From positions 1-64,000 of the forward strand of contig JBBADV010000006.1 of NCBI GenBank assembly GCA_041656295.1: 64,000 nucleotides of DNA, in the 5' to 3' direction. The position numbers and the translations under genes were made by a program. The notes beneath the pieces were generated by a model that saw nothing but the letters and a program-made list of their open reading frames with translations, searched no databases and was not told the origin of the DNA. The stretch comes from Kiritimatiellales bacterium (GTDB taxonomy: Bacteria > Verrucomicrobiota > Kiritimatiellia > Kiritimatiellales > Tichowtungiaceae). Shown here piece by piece: positions 18,970 to 26,930 of this stretch; the stretch's first letter is position 1, and each line of letters begins with the position of its first letter.

Positions 18970-20145
18970 ATGAGGTCAAAGTTTTTAGATAAATTGATCG
19001 ACCGGCTTGACCGGCTGGATGCCGACAGTGTTCAGACGCATTTCCTGCATCTGGCGCGCGAAAAAGGATTGCTGGAAACTATTTTTCAGGCGATTCAGGA
19101 GGGGCTGATTGTGGTCGACAGCGCCGCACGCGTCCGTTATGCCAACCGTGCAGCGGCGAATCTGTTCGGCTTTAAGCAGGAAACGGTTGAGGGTCAGCCG
19201 GTAGCGCGCTACATTCGTGATATTGCCTGGGATAAAGTACTGCATCTCGACGGTGATGAATGGGTGAAAATGGTGCGCCGCGAAATTGAAGTTACCTATC
19301 CCGATCACCGGTTTGTTGAATTTTATGTGGTGCCGCTTTCTGAAGAGGAAAAGGAGCAGGGCGCCGTCATTATGTTCCGCGATGTGACGCGCGAACGTGA
19401 AACGGCGGCGGAGTCGATTGAGTCTGAACGGTTGAAAGCACTGACACTGCTGGCCGCCGGCGTCGCGCATGAAATCGGCAATCCGCTGAACGCAATTACC
19501 ATCCATTTGCAACTGATGGAGCGCGAACTGCACGATGTGGCCGATCCGGCGCTGCGCGAAAATTTACAGGAACTGGTAGATGTTTCGCAGCGCGAAGTGC
19601 ACCGGCTGGACAAGATTATCACACAGTTTTTGCGCGCAATCCGTCCGTCGATGCCGGAGCGCCGGCCGGTGCAGCTTGAACAGATGCTGGATGAAACGCT
19701 CGAACTGATGAAACATGAAATTGAAAACCGGCGGATGCTGGTGGAACGCGAACAGCCGGAGAATATTCCGCCGGTGCCGGCCGACGATACGCAGGTGAAA
19801 CAGGCCTTTTTTAATGTGATCAAAAATGCGCTGCAGGCGATGGACGACGGCGGTATTTTGAAAATCAGTATTGCGGTGTCATCACGCTTTGTCAGCGTCT
19901 GTTTTACCGATAACGGCAGCGGCATTGCGCCGGAGGATTTCGGTGCAATTTACGATGCGTATCACACCACGAAAGAGACCGGCAGCGGACTTGGACTGAT
20001 GATTGTTCAGCGTATTCTGCGCGATCACGGCGGGGAGATTGAAATTGCCTCCACGCCCGATCGCGGCACGGCATTTACCCTGCACTTCCCGCGCGACGAT
20101 GTGCGGATGGCGCTGCTCACCGCGCCGGAAAAAGCGAAGAAATGA
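18970..20145 (+). CDS. PAS-containing histidine kinase, NtrB-like
   Basis: About 391 residues. A PAS domain (about 25-150) is marked by IFQAIQEGLIVVDSAARVRYANRAAANLFGF. The HisKA dimerisation helix carries the phospho-acceptor His in AAGVAHEIGNPLNAI, and the HATPase has NVIKNALQAMDDGG, TDNGSGI and GSGLGLMIV. No membrane segment is seen, so the sensor is cytosolic, as in NtrB. The sigma-54 activator downstream is the probable partner. The ATG at 18970 is preferred over an upstream TTG. The input signal is not known. NrpR and gdhA nearby suggest nitrogen status. Confidence 0.85.
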   Translation: MRSKFLDKLIDRLDRLDADSVQTHFLHLAREKGLLETIFQAIQEGLIVVDSAARVRYANRAAANLFGFKQETVEGQPVARYIRDIAWDKVLHLDGDEWVKMVRREIEVTYPDHRFVEFYVVPLSEEEKEQGAVIMFRDVTRERETAAESIESERLKALTLLAAGVAHEIGNPLNAITIHLQLMERELHDVADPALRENLQELVDVSQREVHRLDKIITQFLRAIRPSMPERRPVQLEQMLDETLELMKHEIENRRMLVEREQPENIPPVPADDTQVKQAFFNVIKNALQAMDDGGILKISIAVSSRFVSVCFTDNGSGIAPEDFGAIYDAYHTTKETGSGLGLMIVQRILRDHGGEIEIASTPDRGTAFTLHFPRDDVRMALLTAPEKAKK

Positions 20146-20149
20146 TTTT

Positions 20150-20325
20150 TAACCGCAGATGGCGCAGATGAACGCAGATTTTTAACAAAAAGGAAACGAA
20201 GGATCGCGAAGGAAAAATTGGAGGGACGCTGGCTCAGCGTCCGTGGCCGCCGAGGCCGGCGATCCGCCATCAGGATCATCCGTTTATATGCGCGTAATCT
20301 GCGGTGGAAAAATTAAGGAAGAGTT
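20150..20325. repeat. Dispersed intergenic repeat, copy C
   Basis: The fullest copy of the family. In order: 'accgcagatggcgcagatga', 'aacaaaaaggaaacgaagga', a palindrome GGACGCTGgctCAGCGTCC near 20224-20242, a second GC-rich arm (about 20250-20270), then 'ccgtttatatgcgcgtaatc' and 'tgcggtgg'. It separates the kinase and response-regulator genes without a visible promoter or terminator run. Confidence 0.6.
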
Positions 20326-21705
20326 ATGGCTGGAACAAAACCGTTACTTTTAATTGTCGACGACGAAAAGAATATCCGCGAAGGACTGGCGCGGGCGCTG
20401 CGGCGTTCCTATGAAATCCGCACGGCGGAGAGCGGTGCGGCGGCGCTGGCAATCCTGAGCGAAGAGCCGGTGGATGTGATGCTGAGTGATGTACGTATGC
20501 CGAATATGGACGGCATTACACTGATGCAGCGCGCGCTGGCCATTTCACCGCAACTGATCTGCATTCTGCTGACGGCCTATGGAAATATTGAAACGGCGGT
20601 GGAGGCGATGCGTCACGGGGCAACGGATTTTATGACGAAGCCGGTGAATCTGGATCAGCTTGAACTGGTGCTGAAACGCGTATTGCGCTCGCGCAGTGCC
20701 GAAGCGGAAAACCGGCAGCTGCACGAACAGCTCGACAGTAAATTCGGATTGGAAAATATCATCGGCAATTCGCCGGCGATGCAGGAGGTTTTCGATACGG
20801 TGAAGCAGGTTGCGGCGTCGCGCGCGACGGTGCTGATTCAGGGCGAAAGCGGTACCGGCAAAGAGCTGATTGCCAAAGCGATTCACCGGTTGAGTCCGCG
20901 CAAAAACGGTGCGTTTGTGCCGGTGCACTGCGCGGCGCTGTCGTCGAGCCTGCTTGAAAGCGAACTGTTTGGACACGAAAAAGGCGCATTCACCGGCGCG
21001 ACGGAGCGGCGCAAAGGACGTTTCGAAATGGCGGACGGCGGCACGCTGTTTCTGGATGAAATCGGCGAAATCGACGCGAATGTGCAGGTGAAAATTCTGC
21101 GCGCGCTGGAAGAGCGCCGGTTTGAACGCGTCGGCGGCATGGAGCCGGTGGATGTGGATACGCGCCTGATTGCGGCGACGAACCGCGACCTGAAGCAAAT
21201 GGTCGCTGATGGAACCTTTCGTGAAGACTTATTTTACCGGTTGTATGTGGTGGTTGTCACTCTGCCGCCGCTGCGTGACCGGCGCGGCGATATTCCACTG
21301 CTGCTGAAACATTATCTTGATCTGTTCAACCGCGAGAATCATCGCACGATTGAAGGTTTTTCGCCGGATGCGCTCGATCTGCTGTCGGCCTACAACTGGC
21401 CCGGCAACGTGCGCGAACTGCGCAATGTCGTAGAACAGATTGTGGTGCTGTCGCGCGCGCAAAAAATCGGCGTACGCGAACTGCCGGTGCAGCTCCGCTC
21501 CCGTGAAACCGGTTTAAAGCGCGCAGCAGGTCTGGATGCTGCCGGTGTAACGCTCGCCGAAATGGAACGTGCTGCGATTGAAAATGCATTGCAACGGAAT
21601 TCCGGCAACCGCACGCGTGCGGCGGAAGAGCTTGGCATCAGCCGCCGGACACTGCACCGGAAAATTGCCGGGTACAGCGGAGAAGAGGAAACAGGCAGAG
21701 TTTAA
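20326..21705 (+). CDS. Sigma-54-dependent response regulator, NtrC family
   Basis: 459 residues in three domains. The receiver (1-120) has LIVDDEKNIREGLARAL, the phospho-Asp in VMLSDVRMPNMDG and the switch Lys in MTKPV. The AAA+ domain (about 140-370) has Walker A GESGTGKELIAKAIH, the sigma-54-contact loop GAFTGA, Walker B GTLFLDEIGE and the arginine-finger region. The C-terminal Fis-type HTH is NRTRAAEELGISRRTLHRKI. It should activate sigma-54 promoters when phosphorylated by the upstream kinase. Targets are not evident: I found no clear -24/-12 promoter in the window. Confidence 0.93.
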   Translation: MAGTKPLLLIVDDEKNIREGLARALRRSYEIRTAESGAAALAILSEEPVDVMLSDVRMPNMDGITLMQRALAISPQLICILLTAYGNIETAVEAMRHGATDFMTKPVNLDQLELVLKRVLRSRSAEAENRQLHEQLDSKFGLENIIGNSPAMQEVFDTVKQVAASRATVLIQGESGTGKELIAKAIHRLSPRKNGAFVPVHCAALSSSLLESELFGHEKGAFTGATERRKGRFEMADGGTLFLDEIGEIDANVQVKILRALEERRFERVGGMEPVDVDTRLIAATNRDLKQMVADGTFREDLFYRLYVVVVTLPPLRDRRGDIPLLLKHYLDLFNRENHRTIEGFSPDALDLLSAYNWPGNVRELRNVVEQIVVLSRAQKIGVRELPVQLRSRETGLKRAAGLDAAGVTLAEMERAAIENALQRNSGNRTRAAEELGISRRTLHRKIAGYSGEEETGRV

Positions 21706-21743
21706 ATACTGTATGTTGAACAATTGAACCCCGGACTGTGTTT

Positions 21744-22781
21744 TTATCTTAATGAATCCATATAACGCCGGAACGTTTCATTATACAAACGGAAGAGAGA
21801 AAAATCTTCAAGACTGGAAAGCGATCTCGGTTCGCACGGAATTCCGGCTTCAACAATTGCCGCCATCGGGTTGAGTCCGCCGGTGACGATGAATCCGGTG
21901 CGTCCTTCGGCGACGGGAATATCGAGCAGCGGCTGGCCGGGACGTCCGGTTAATAACGCACCGCCGAGTCCGAGTTTCTGCAACCGCGCAAAAATTTTAT
22001 TCGCATCATCGGTGGCGGCGGATGGAATTTCGCGGAAACTGGCGGTGATGATGCCGTGATCTTTGTGAATGCAGCCGCGCAGGTCTGTCATGCCGGCGCG
22101 GATAAATGTTTCGAGCGGATCGACGGTGACGGCGGAATATTCCATGAGTTCAACGAAGCGGAGAGGGCGGTTCTGTTTCATTTCAAGCAGTCCGCCGTAG
22201 CGCGCCGTTACCGGGATTCCTTCGGCCATCAAAATCCCATTGAGTGTGATGCTGCACGGTGTGCCGAGCACGGCACAGCCTGCCGGAACTGTTTTACCGG
22301 AACGGGTTTCGCCGGAATGAAGCAGGCTGAGCCGCGTGCCCATGCTCAGGTTTTTATCGAACACGGGTTTGATTTCGGTGAATATCTGCGACAGATCGCG
22401 TGTGCGCACGGTGGCAAAATTTGAAATGACGGTACCGGCGCCGGTTTTGCAGCGAAAGGTCATGCGGTAACCGAGCGTGTCGATTCGTCCGCGCACGAAA
22501 CCGACTTTGGCAACAATGTTGGAATGTTCGAGTTCGGCGCGTCCGGGTTCAGTAAGAATGCGGCCTTTCCGGCGGCTCGTTAATTGTGTGAGTCCGGCGC
22601 GGTCAAGCTCGTTGAGATATAAACGGATCGTGCGCGGTTGCAATTGTACACCGAGCGCCGGCAGCCGTTCGGCAATTTTAGCGGCGCCGGCCGGCCCGCT
22701 GATTTCACTCAGTGCGCGCAAAATAGCGATGCGAATTTTTTCACTTTTAGAGTTCACAGTGCGGGTCTTGTCGACAGTCAC
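21744..22781 (-). CDS. nrpR: NrpR-family transcriptional repressor
   Basis: 345 residues. An N-terminal winged helix (about 14-80, the HTH domain shared with RNase R-associated regulators: IRIAILRALSEISGPAGAAKIAERL) is followed by one NrpR effector domain (formerly DUF128), with GGLLEMKQNRPLRFVELMEYSAVTVDPLE and FIVTGGLNPMAAIVEAGIPCE. In methanogenic archaea NrpR represses nitrogen-assimilation genes and is released by 2-oxoglutarate. Here it is divergent from gdhA, with palindromes in between, so control of gdhA is a sound inference. The start is uncertain: GTG at 22781 or the GTG at 22757, since the first residues are spacer-repeat sequence. Confidence 0.82.
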   Translation of the reverse strand: MTVDKTRTVNSKSEKIRIAILRALSEISGPAGAAKIAERLPALGVQLQPRTIRLYLNELDRAGLTQLTSRRKGRILTEPGRAELEHSNIVAKVGFVRGRIDTLGYRMTFRCKTGAGTVISNFATVRTRDLSQIFTEIKPVFDKNLSMGTRLSLLHSGETRSGKTVPAGCAVLGTPCSITLNGILMAEGIPVTARYGGLLEMKQNRPLRFVELMEYSAVTVDPLETFIRAGMTDLRGCIHKDHGIITASFREIPSAATDDANKIFARLQKLGLGGALLTGRPGQPLLDIPVAEGRTGFIVTGGLNPMAAIVEAGIPCEPRSLSSLEDFSLFRLYNETFRRYMDSLR

Positions 22782-22965
22782 AGGTCTGAAAGTCGCAGGT
22801 CATTTTTATAGTCAAAAGTCTGAATCCGGAAATTGAATGCTTATGATTGCTGACTTTCGGATTTTTGGTCTTAAGACCTGCAACTTTTTTTCTAAATTTT
22901 TTCACCGTATTAAACGGCGCATAAACATGATGTTTTTGTAAAATTATTCCTTTCGTAGATTAACT

Positions 22966-22987
22966 TATACGGCATTATTACCGTATA
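22966..22987. promoter_or_regulatory. Candidate NrpR operator 1
   Basis: A perfect 7-bp inverted repeat, TATACGG-N8-CCGTATA. It lies in the nrpR-gdhA spacer and shares its arms with operator 2. A half-like CCGT...ACGG element also occurs at 22905-22917. Assignment to NrpR is inferred from position only. Confidence 0.55.
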
Positions 22988-23070
22988 AATTTATTTTGTC
23001 AAATCCCGGTCCAAAAGATTATCGTTGACTTACCGGAATAATTTTAAGAAACAGAACTGATAATTTTATT

Positions 23071-23094
23071 TATACGACATATTTATGCCGTATT
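23071..23094. promoter_or_regulatory. Candidate NrpR operator 2, next to gdhA
   Basis: TATACGACAT and ATGCCGTATT form an imperfect 10-bp inverted repeat around a 4-bp centre. It ends 24 bp before the gdhA start codon, where a bound repressor would block initiation. Confidence 0.55.
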
Positions 23095-23118
23095 GAATTT
23101 AACAACGGGAGTGTGCAG

Positions 23119-24462
23119 ATGAGTACGATTATTAATGATGTTCTCGCGGCGGTGGAGCGCCGTAATGCCGGCGAGCCGGAGTTTATGCAGGCGGTGCGCG
23201 AAGTGCTGGAATCGCTGGAGCCGGTGATTGAGCGCCGGCAGGATTTTCAGGACGCGCGCATTCTGGAACGCATTGTTGAGCCGGAACGCCAGATTATTTT
23301 CCGTGTGCCGTGGGTGGACGATAAAGGCCGGGTTCAGGTAAACCGCGGATTCCGGATTCAGTTTAACAGTGCGCTCGGTCCGTATAAAGGCGGTCTCCGT
23401 TTTCATCCGAGTGTAAACGCCGGCATTTTGAAATTTCTCGGTTTTGAGCAGACGTTTAAAAATTCGCTGACAACGCTGCCGATGGGCGGCGGTAAAGGCG
23501 GTGCGGATTTCGATCCGAAAGGAAAGTCGAGTGCGGAAGTGATGCGCTTCTGCCAGTCGTTCATGACAGAACTGCAGCGCCATATCGGACCGGACACCGA
23601 TGTGCCGGCGGGTGACATCGGCGTCGGTGCGCGTGAAATCGGTTATCTGTTCGGCCAGTACAAACGCCTGCGCAATGAATTTACCGGTGTGTTCACCGGC
23701 AAGAGCCCGGAATGGGGCGGCTCTCTCATCCGCCCCGAAGCCACGGGCTACGGTGCGGTCTATTTTCTTGAACAGATGCTCAACACCGCCGGCGACTCTC
23801 TGGAGGGAAAAACCATTGCAGTTTCAGGTTTCGGTAATGTTGCCTGGGGCACGGCGCAAAAGGCCACGGAACTGGGGGCCAGGGTGGTGACGATTTCCGG
23901 CCCGGACGGCTACATCTACGATGAGGCAGGTCTTGACGCTGACAGGGTTGCCTACATGCTTGAACTCCGTGCGTCAAATAACGATATCGTCTCCCCGTAC
24001 GAGAAGAAATTCCCCGGCTCAAAATTCTTTGCGGGCAGGAAACCCTGGGAGGTCAAAGTTGACATTGCGATGCCCTGTGCGACGCAGAACGAACTCAACG
24101 GCGCAGACGCTGCAGCATTGATTAAGAACGGTGTAAAAGCCGTTGCCGAGGTTTCTAACATGGGCTGCACCCCGGAAGCGATTGAACAGTTTATTACGAC
24201 GAAAACTCTCTATGGTCCGGGTAAAGCGGTCAACGCCGGCGGCGTGGCTACTTCAGGACTGGAGATGAGCCAGAACTCCATGCGCTTGAGCTGGACCCGT
24301 GAAGAGGTCGACCGGAAACTCAAAGAGATCATGATTAATATTCATAAAAACTGTTTTGAAACCGCGGCCGAATACGGACTTGAAGGCAACTATGTCGCCG
24401 GCGCCAACATTGCCGGTTTCACCAAAGTAGCAACCGCCATGCTCGCTCAGGGTGTTGTCTAA
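23119..24462 (+). CDS. gdhA: NADP-type glutamate dehydrogenase
   Basis: Reductive amination of 2-oxoglutarate, ammonia assimilation. The 447 residues fit the hexameric GdhA family: FRVPWVDDKGRVQVNRGFRIQFNSALGPYKGGLRFHP, the catalytic-Lys region PMGGGKGGADFDPKGKS, PAGDIGVGAREIGYLFGQYKRL, EATGYGAVYF, and the Rossmann GFGNVAWG. The ATG at 23119 has GGGAG upstream. The middle of the gene (about 23850-24130) uses AGG arginine and GGG glycine codons more than the flanks, which could reflect recombination. Two palindromes precede it and nrpR is divergent. Confidence 0.96.
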   Translation: MSTIINDVLAAVERRNAGEPEFMQAVREVLESLEPVIERRQDFQDARILERIVEPERQIIFRVPWVDDKGRVQVNRGFRIQFNSALGPYKGGLRFHPSVNAGILKFLGFEQTFKNSLTTLPMGGGKGGADFDPKGKSSAEVMRFCQSFMTELQRHIGPDTDVPAGDIGVGAREIGYLFGQYKRLRNEFTGVFTGKSPEWGGSLIRPEATGYGAVYFLEQMLNTAGDSLEGKTIAVSGFGNVAWGTAQKATELGARVVTISGPDGYIYDEAGLDADRVAYMLELRASNNDIVSPYEKKFPGSKFFAGRKPWEVKVDIAMPCATQNELNGADAAALIKNGVKAVAEVSNMGCTPEAIEQFITTKTLYGPGKAVNAGGVATSGLEMSQNSMRLSWTREEVDRKLKEIMINIHKNCFETAAEYGLEGNYVAGANIAGFTKVATAMLAQGVV

Positions 24463-24519
24463 AAAACATCACGTGATGTTTATGGGAAGGGAGCTCCGGC
24501 TCCCTTTTTCGCTGGAAAA

Positions 24520-24650
24520 GTTAACCGCGGATGACACGGATAAATACGGATGTGTTTAAACCACTAATTAACACTAATCGACACGGATTGATGGTGGTTT
24601 TTATCCGCTTATATCTGTGAAATCCGCGGCGAAATTATTCACGATTTTTC
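24520..24650. repeat. Dispersed intergenic repeat, copy E
   Basis: Contains 'aaccgcggatgacacggata', 'ccactaattaacactaatcg' and 'atccgcttatatctgtgaaa'. These are the same words as at 10980-11040, 1680-1770 and 20280-20310, in the same order. No gene. Confidence 0.5.
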
Positions 24651-24703
24651 TAGGAAATTCCAGCAATCCAATATTCCATTATTCCAACAACCCGCTCTTC
24701 ATT

Positions 24704-24922
24704 ATGAGCCATGAATTACAACCCGACCGCGATGCGTTTTTAAAACTAATGAACGCGACAATGCCGTTCGGTAAATACACCGGGCGGCGGCTGGTTGATT
24801 TGCCGGAACCGTATGTTGTCTGGATGAAACAGAAAGGGTTTCCGAAAGGTGAACTCGGACGAATGCTCGAAACGGTTTACACGATCAAAGCGAATGGACT
24901 GGAATATCTTTTAAAAAAGTAG
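24704..24922 (+). CDS. DUF3820 family protein
   Basis: 72 residues with the DUF3820 core MPFGKYTGRRLVDLPEPYVVWMKQKGFPKGELGRML. The family is small and conserved, often near nucleases, and its function is not settled. The ATG at 24704 is chosen because the upstream part of the frame is repeat sequence. A weak ribosome site precedes it. It ends at a hairpin shared with the convergent gene. Confidence 0.8.
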   Translation: MSHELQPDRDAFLKLMNATMPFGKYTGRRLVDLPEPYVVWMKQKGFPKGELGRMLETVYTIKANGLEYLLKK

Positions 24923-24945
24923 ACGCGACTTTCTCGTCGTGTCTA
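24920..24945. terminator. Bidirectional hairpin terminator / repeat
   Basis: TAGACGCGAC-tttctc-GTCGTGTCTA forms a 10-bp stem with one G-U pair, followed by TTTTAAATTT on the plus side and preceded by AAAAAAG. It lies between convergent genes. A related copy is at 13570-13595, so it may be a mobile palindromic repeat used as a terminator. Confidence 0.6.
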
Positions 24946-24947
24946 TT

Positions 24948-25820
24948 TTAAATTTCAATTCCCGTAAATGTCCGCAACAGCCAGCCGATCAGAAAACTGA
25001 TGGCGGCGATACCCAGACTCAAGCAGGTCATTTCCAAAAAACGACGTTTAAAATTAAGATCTTTTGCGACAGAAATATAATAATTGAATGAGGCAATAAT
25101 AATAACGCCGAGCGACAGTGTAATTGCCAGGCACACAAAATAATTTTTCAGGAACAGATACGGCGAAATCAGCAGCAGCACGGTGACGATGTATGCTGCG
25201 CCGGTATAAACAGCGGATTTCACCGGATTTTTGTCTGTCTCTTCTGATTTAGTTGAAAGGTATTCCGATGCCGCCATTGAAAACGCCGCCGCAATTCCGG
25301 TGATTGTGCCGGTCAGTGCAATCAGTTTTGTATTTTGAAGTGCAAGCGTAAAACCGGCGAGTGCACCGGTGAGTTCAACCAGCGCATCATTCAATCCGAG
25401 TACAATGGAACCGGTATACTTCAAGTGTTCCTCGTCGATCATGTTGATCAATGTACGTTCATGCTCGTCTTCTTCCGCGGCAAGCTGTCCGGCGGGGGCA
25501 TAATGTTTTTCATAACTTCCGTAAACCGTCGTGATGTCTTTTTCAGCGGCTTCCATCAGTTTGATACCAAACGTCAGGCCGAATACGCGCGCAATCAGAT
25601 AATATTTCCACAGACGAAAACGATGCGGCAGCACCTCCTGTCCGGTGACTTCCTTCCATTGATAATAATGCCGGCGTTCGTCCTCCGCGATTCTATAAAG
25701 AATCTTGCGGTTATTCGGACAGGATGTATTGGCCGCCAGCAGCGAATAAATATGATATTCCGTGATTTCATTCCGTTGGAATTTCATGAATTCTTTTTTC
25801 AGCGCAGCTGTAAGTTCCAT
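24948..25820 (-). CDS. Ferritin-like/VIT1 fusion membrane protein (MbfA-like)
   Basis: 290 residues. The N-terminal half (1-135) is a rubrerythrin/ferritin-like four-helix bundle with di-iron ligands in EITEYHIYSLL, EDERRHYYQWKE, LMEAAEKDI and EEDEHERTLI. The C-terminal half has the VIT1/CCC1 domain with GSIVLGLNDALVELTGALAGF and about five membrane segments. MbfA-type proteins export iron or manganese from the cytosol. The ATG at 25820 follows AAAGGATC by a normal distance. Nothing adjacent suggests iron control, and no Fur/Irr box was recognised. Confidence 0.85.
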   Translation of the reverse strand: MELTAALKKEFMKFQRNEITEYHIYSLLAANTSCPNNRKILYRIAEDERRHYYQWKEVTGQEVLPHRFRLWKYYLIARVFGLTFGIKLMEAAEKDITTVYGSYEKHYAPAGQLAAEEDEHERTLINMIDEEHLKYTGSIVLGLNDALVELTGALAGFTLALQNTKLIALTGTITGIAAAFSMAASEYLSTKSEETDKNPVKSAVYTGAAYIVTVLLLISPYLFLKNYFVCLAITLSLGVIIIASFNYYISVAKDLNFKRRFLEMTCLSLGIAAISFLIGWLLRTFTGIEI

Positions 25821-25984
25821 ATCTGATCCTTTCAAATCATCCGGGTTGATATATCAATGCCGTGTGTTTGTACTTATAAGAATTACTGTCCAGTCGACAA
25901 TCAAATTTACAAACAGAGAAACATCAGTTTAATTGTAATGATCTGCATAACACATTTAATCTGAGAACATATTTTCAAAGCGGG

Positions 25985-26716
25985 TCATGATTTTTTCGGC
26001 GGATAACGGCGGAATCCGGAATATGCCAGCAGTTTCCAGACCATCCAGAGCGCTTCAAAGATTATTTTTTTCGACATTTTGGATGCACCGGACCGGCGTT
26101 CTTCAAAAACAATTGGAACTTCAACGATGCGAAAACCCATCATCCATGCGGTATGTGTCACTTCGACCTGAAATGAATACCCGTTCGATTCAATTTTTTC
26201 GAGGTCGATTTTCTCCAGCACGGCGCGCCGGAAACACTTATAACCGCCGGTCGGATCCGTAAACGGCATGCCGGTGACAAGCCGGACATAAACTCCGGCG
26301 CCGCGACTGAGAAACAACCGGCGCAACGGCCAGTTAATAATCCGCACGCCGTTTTTATAACGCGATCCAAGCACCAGATCGGCGTCCAGTGCAGCGGCAC
26401 GAAAACGGGGAATGTCCGCCGGATTGTGAGAAAAATCGGAATCCATTTCGAAAATGAACTGATACTCATTGGCAAGCGCCCATTTGAATCCGGCAATATA
26501 TGCACGGCCGAGTCCGTTCTTTTCCTGACGGTGCATCACATGAATGCGCGCATCGCCGGCGGCCAGTTCGTCAGCAATTATGCCGGTGCCGTCCGGGGAA
26601 TTATCATCTACAAAGAGAATATGTACATCAGGAGAACACTCAAACACAGCCGGTGCAATGGTCCGGATATTGTCGCGTTCGTTATACGTTGGAATAACAA
26701 TTAAAGTATCACTCAC
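25985..26716 (-). CDS. Polyprenol monophosphomannose synthase (GT2)
   Basis: 243 residues of a GT-A glycosyltransferase: LIVIPTYNERDNI at the start, the metal-binding DDNSPDGTG, MDSDFSHNPADIPR, VLGSRYKNGVRIINWP and DPTGGYKCFRR. No C-terminal membrane segments are present, so it is the soluble DPM1 type that moves mannose from GDP-mannose to a polyprenyl phosphate. Substrate sugar is assigned from family. The downstream side is only a spacer. Confidence 0.88.
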   Translation of the reverse strand: MSDTLIVIPTYNERDNIRTIAPAVFECSPDVHILFVDDNSPDGTGIIADELAAGDARIHVMHRQEKNGLGRAYIAGFKWALANEYQFIFEMDSDFSHNPADIPRFRAAALDADLVLGSRYKNGVRIINWPLRRLFLSRGAGVYVRLVTGMPFTDPTGGYKCFRRAVLEKIDLEKIESNGYSFQVEVTHTAWMMGFRIVEVPIVFEERRSGASKMSKKIIFEALWMVWKLLAYSGFRRYPPKKS

Positions 26717-26824
26717 AATGCGAAGAGCATACGAAAAGAAAAGCTAAAGAATCAAGCAGAAGACAGCACAGATTTATTTGACGGAAGAAGGTGTTACGGC
26801 AGATTGTAAGAGCGAGCTGGAAAA

Positions 26825-26856
26825 TTAAAAAAACCGCCGGAAATTTTCGGCGGTTA
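26825..26856 (-). terminator. Intrinsic terminator of the fab cluster
   Basis: On the minus strand AACCGCCG-aaaatttc-CGGCGGTT is followed by a T run (plus-strand A run at 26827-26833). Two further hairpins lie between it and fabF (around 26863-26885 and 26897-26922), making a triple stack of stems after the operon. Confidence 0.85.
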
Positions 26857-26930
26857 AAACGGCAGGGCTGACCCGATGAGTCAGCCGTGAACAAATTCCG
26901 GCGGTTTCATTGAAACCGCTCTGCCGATTT

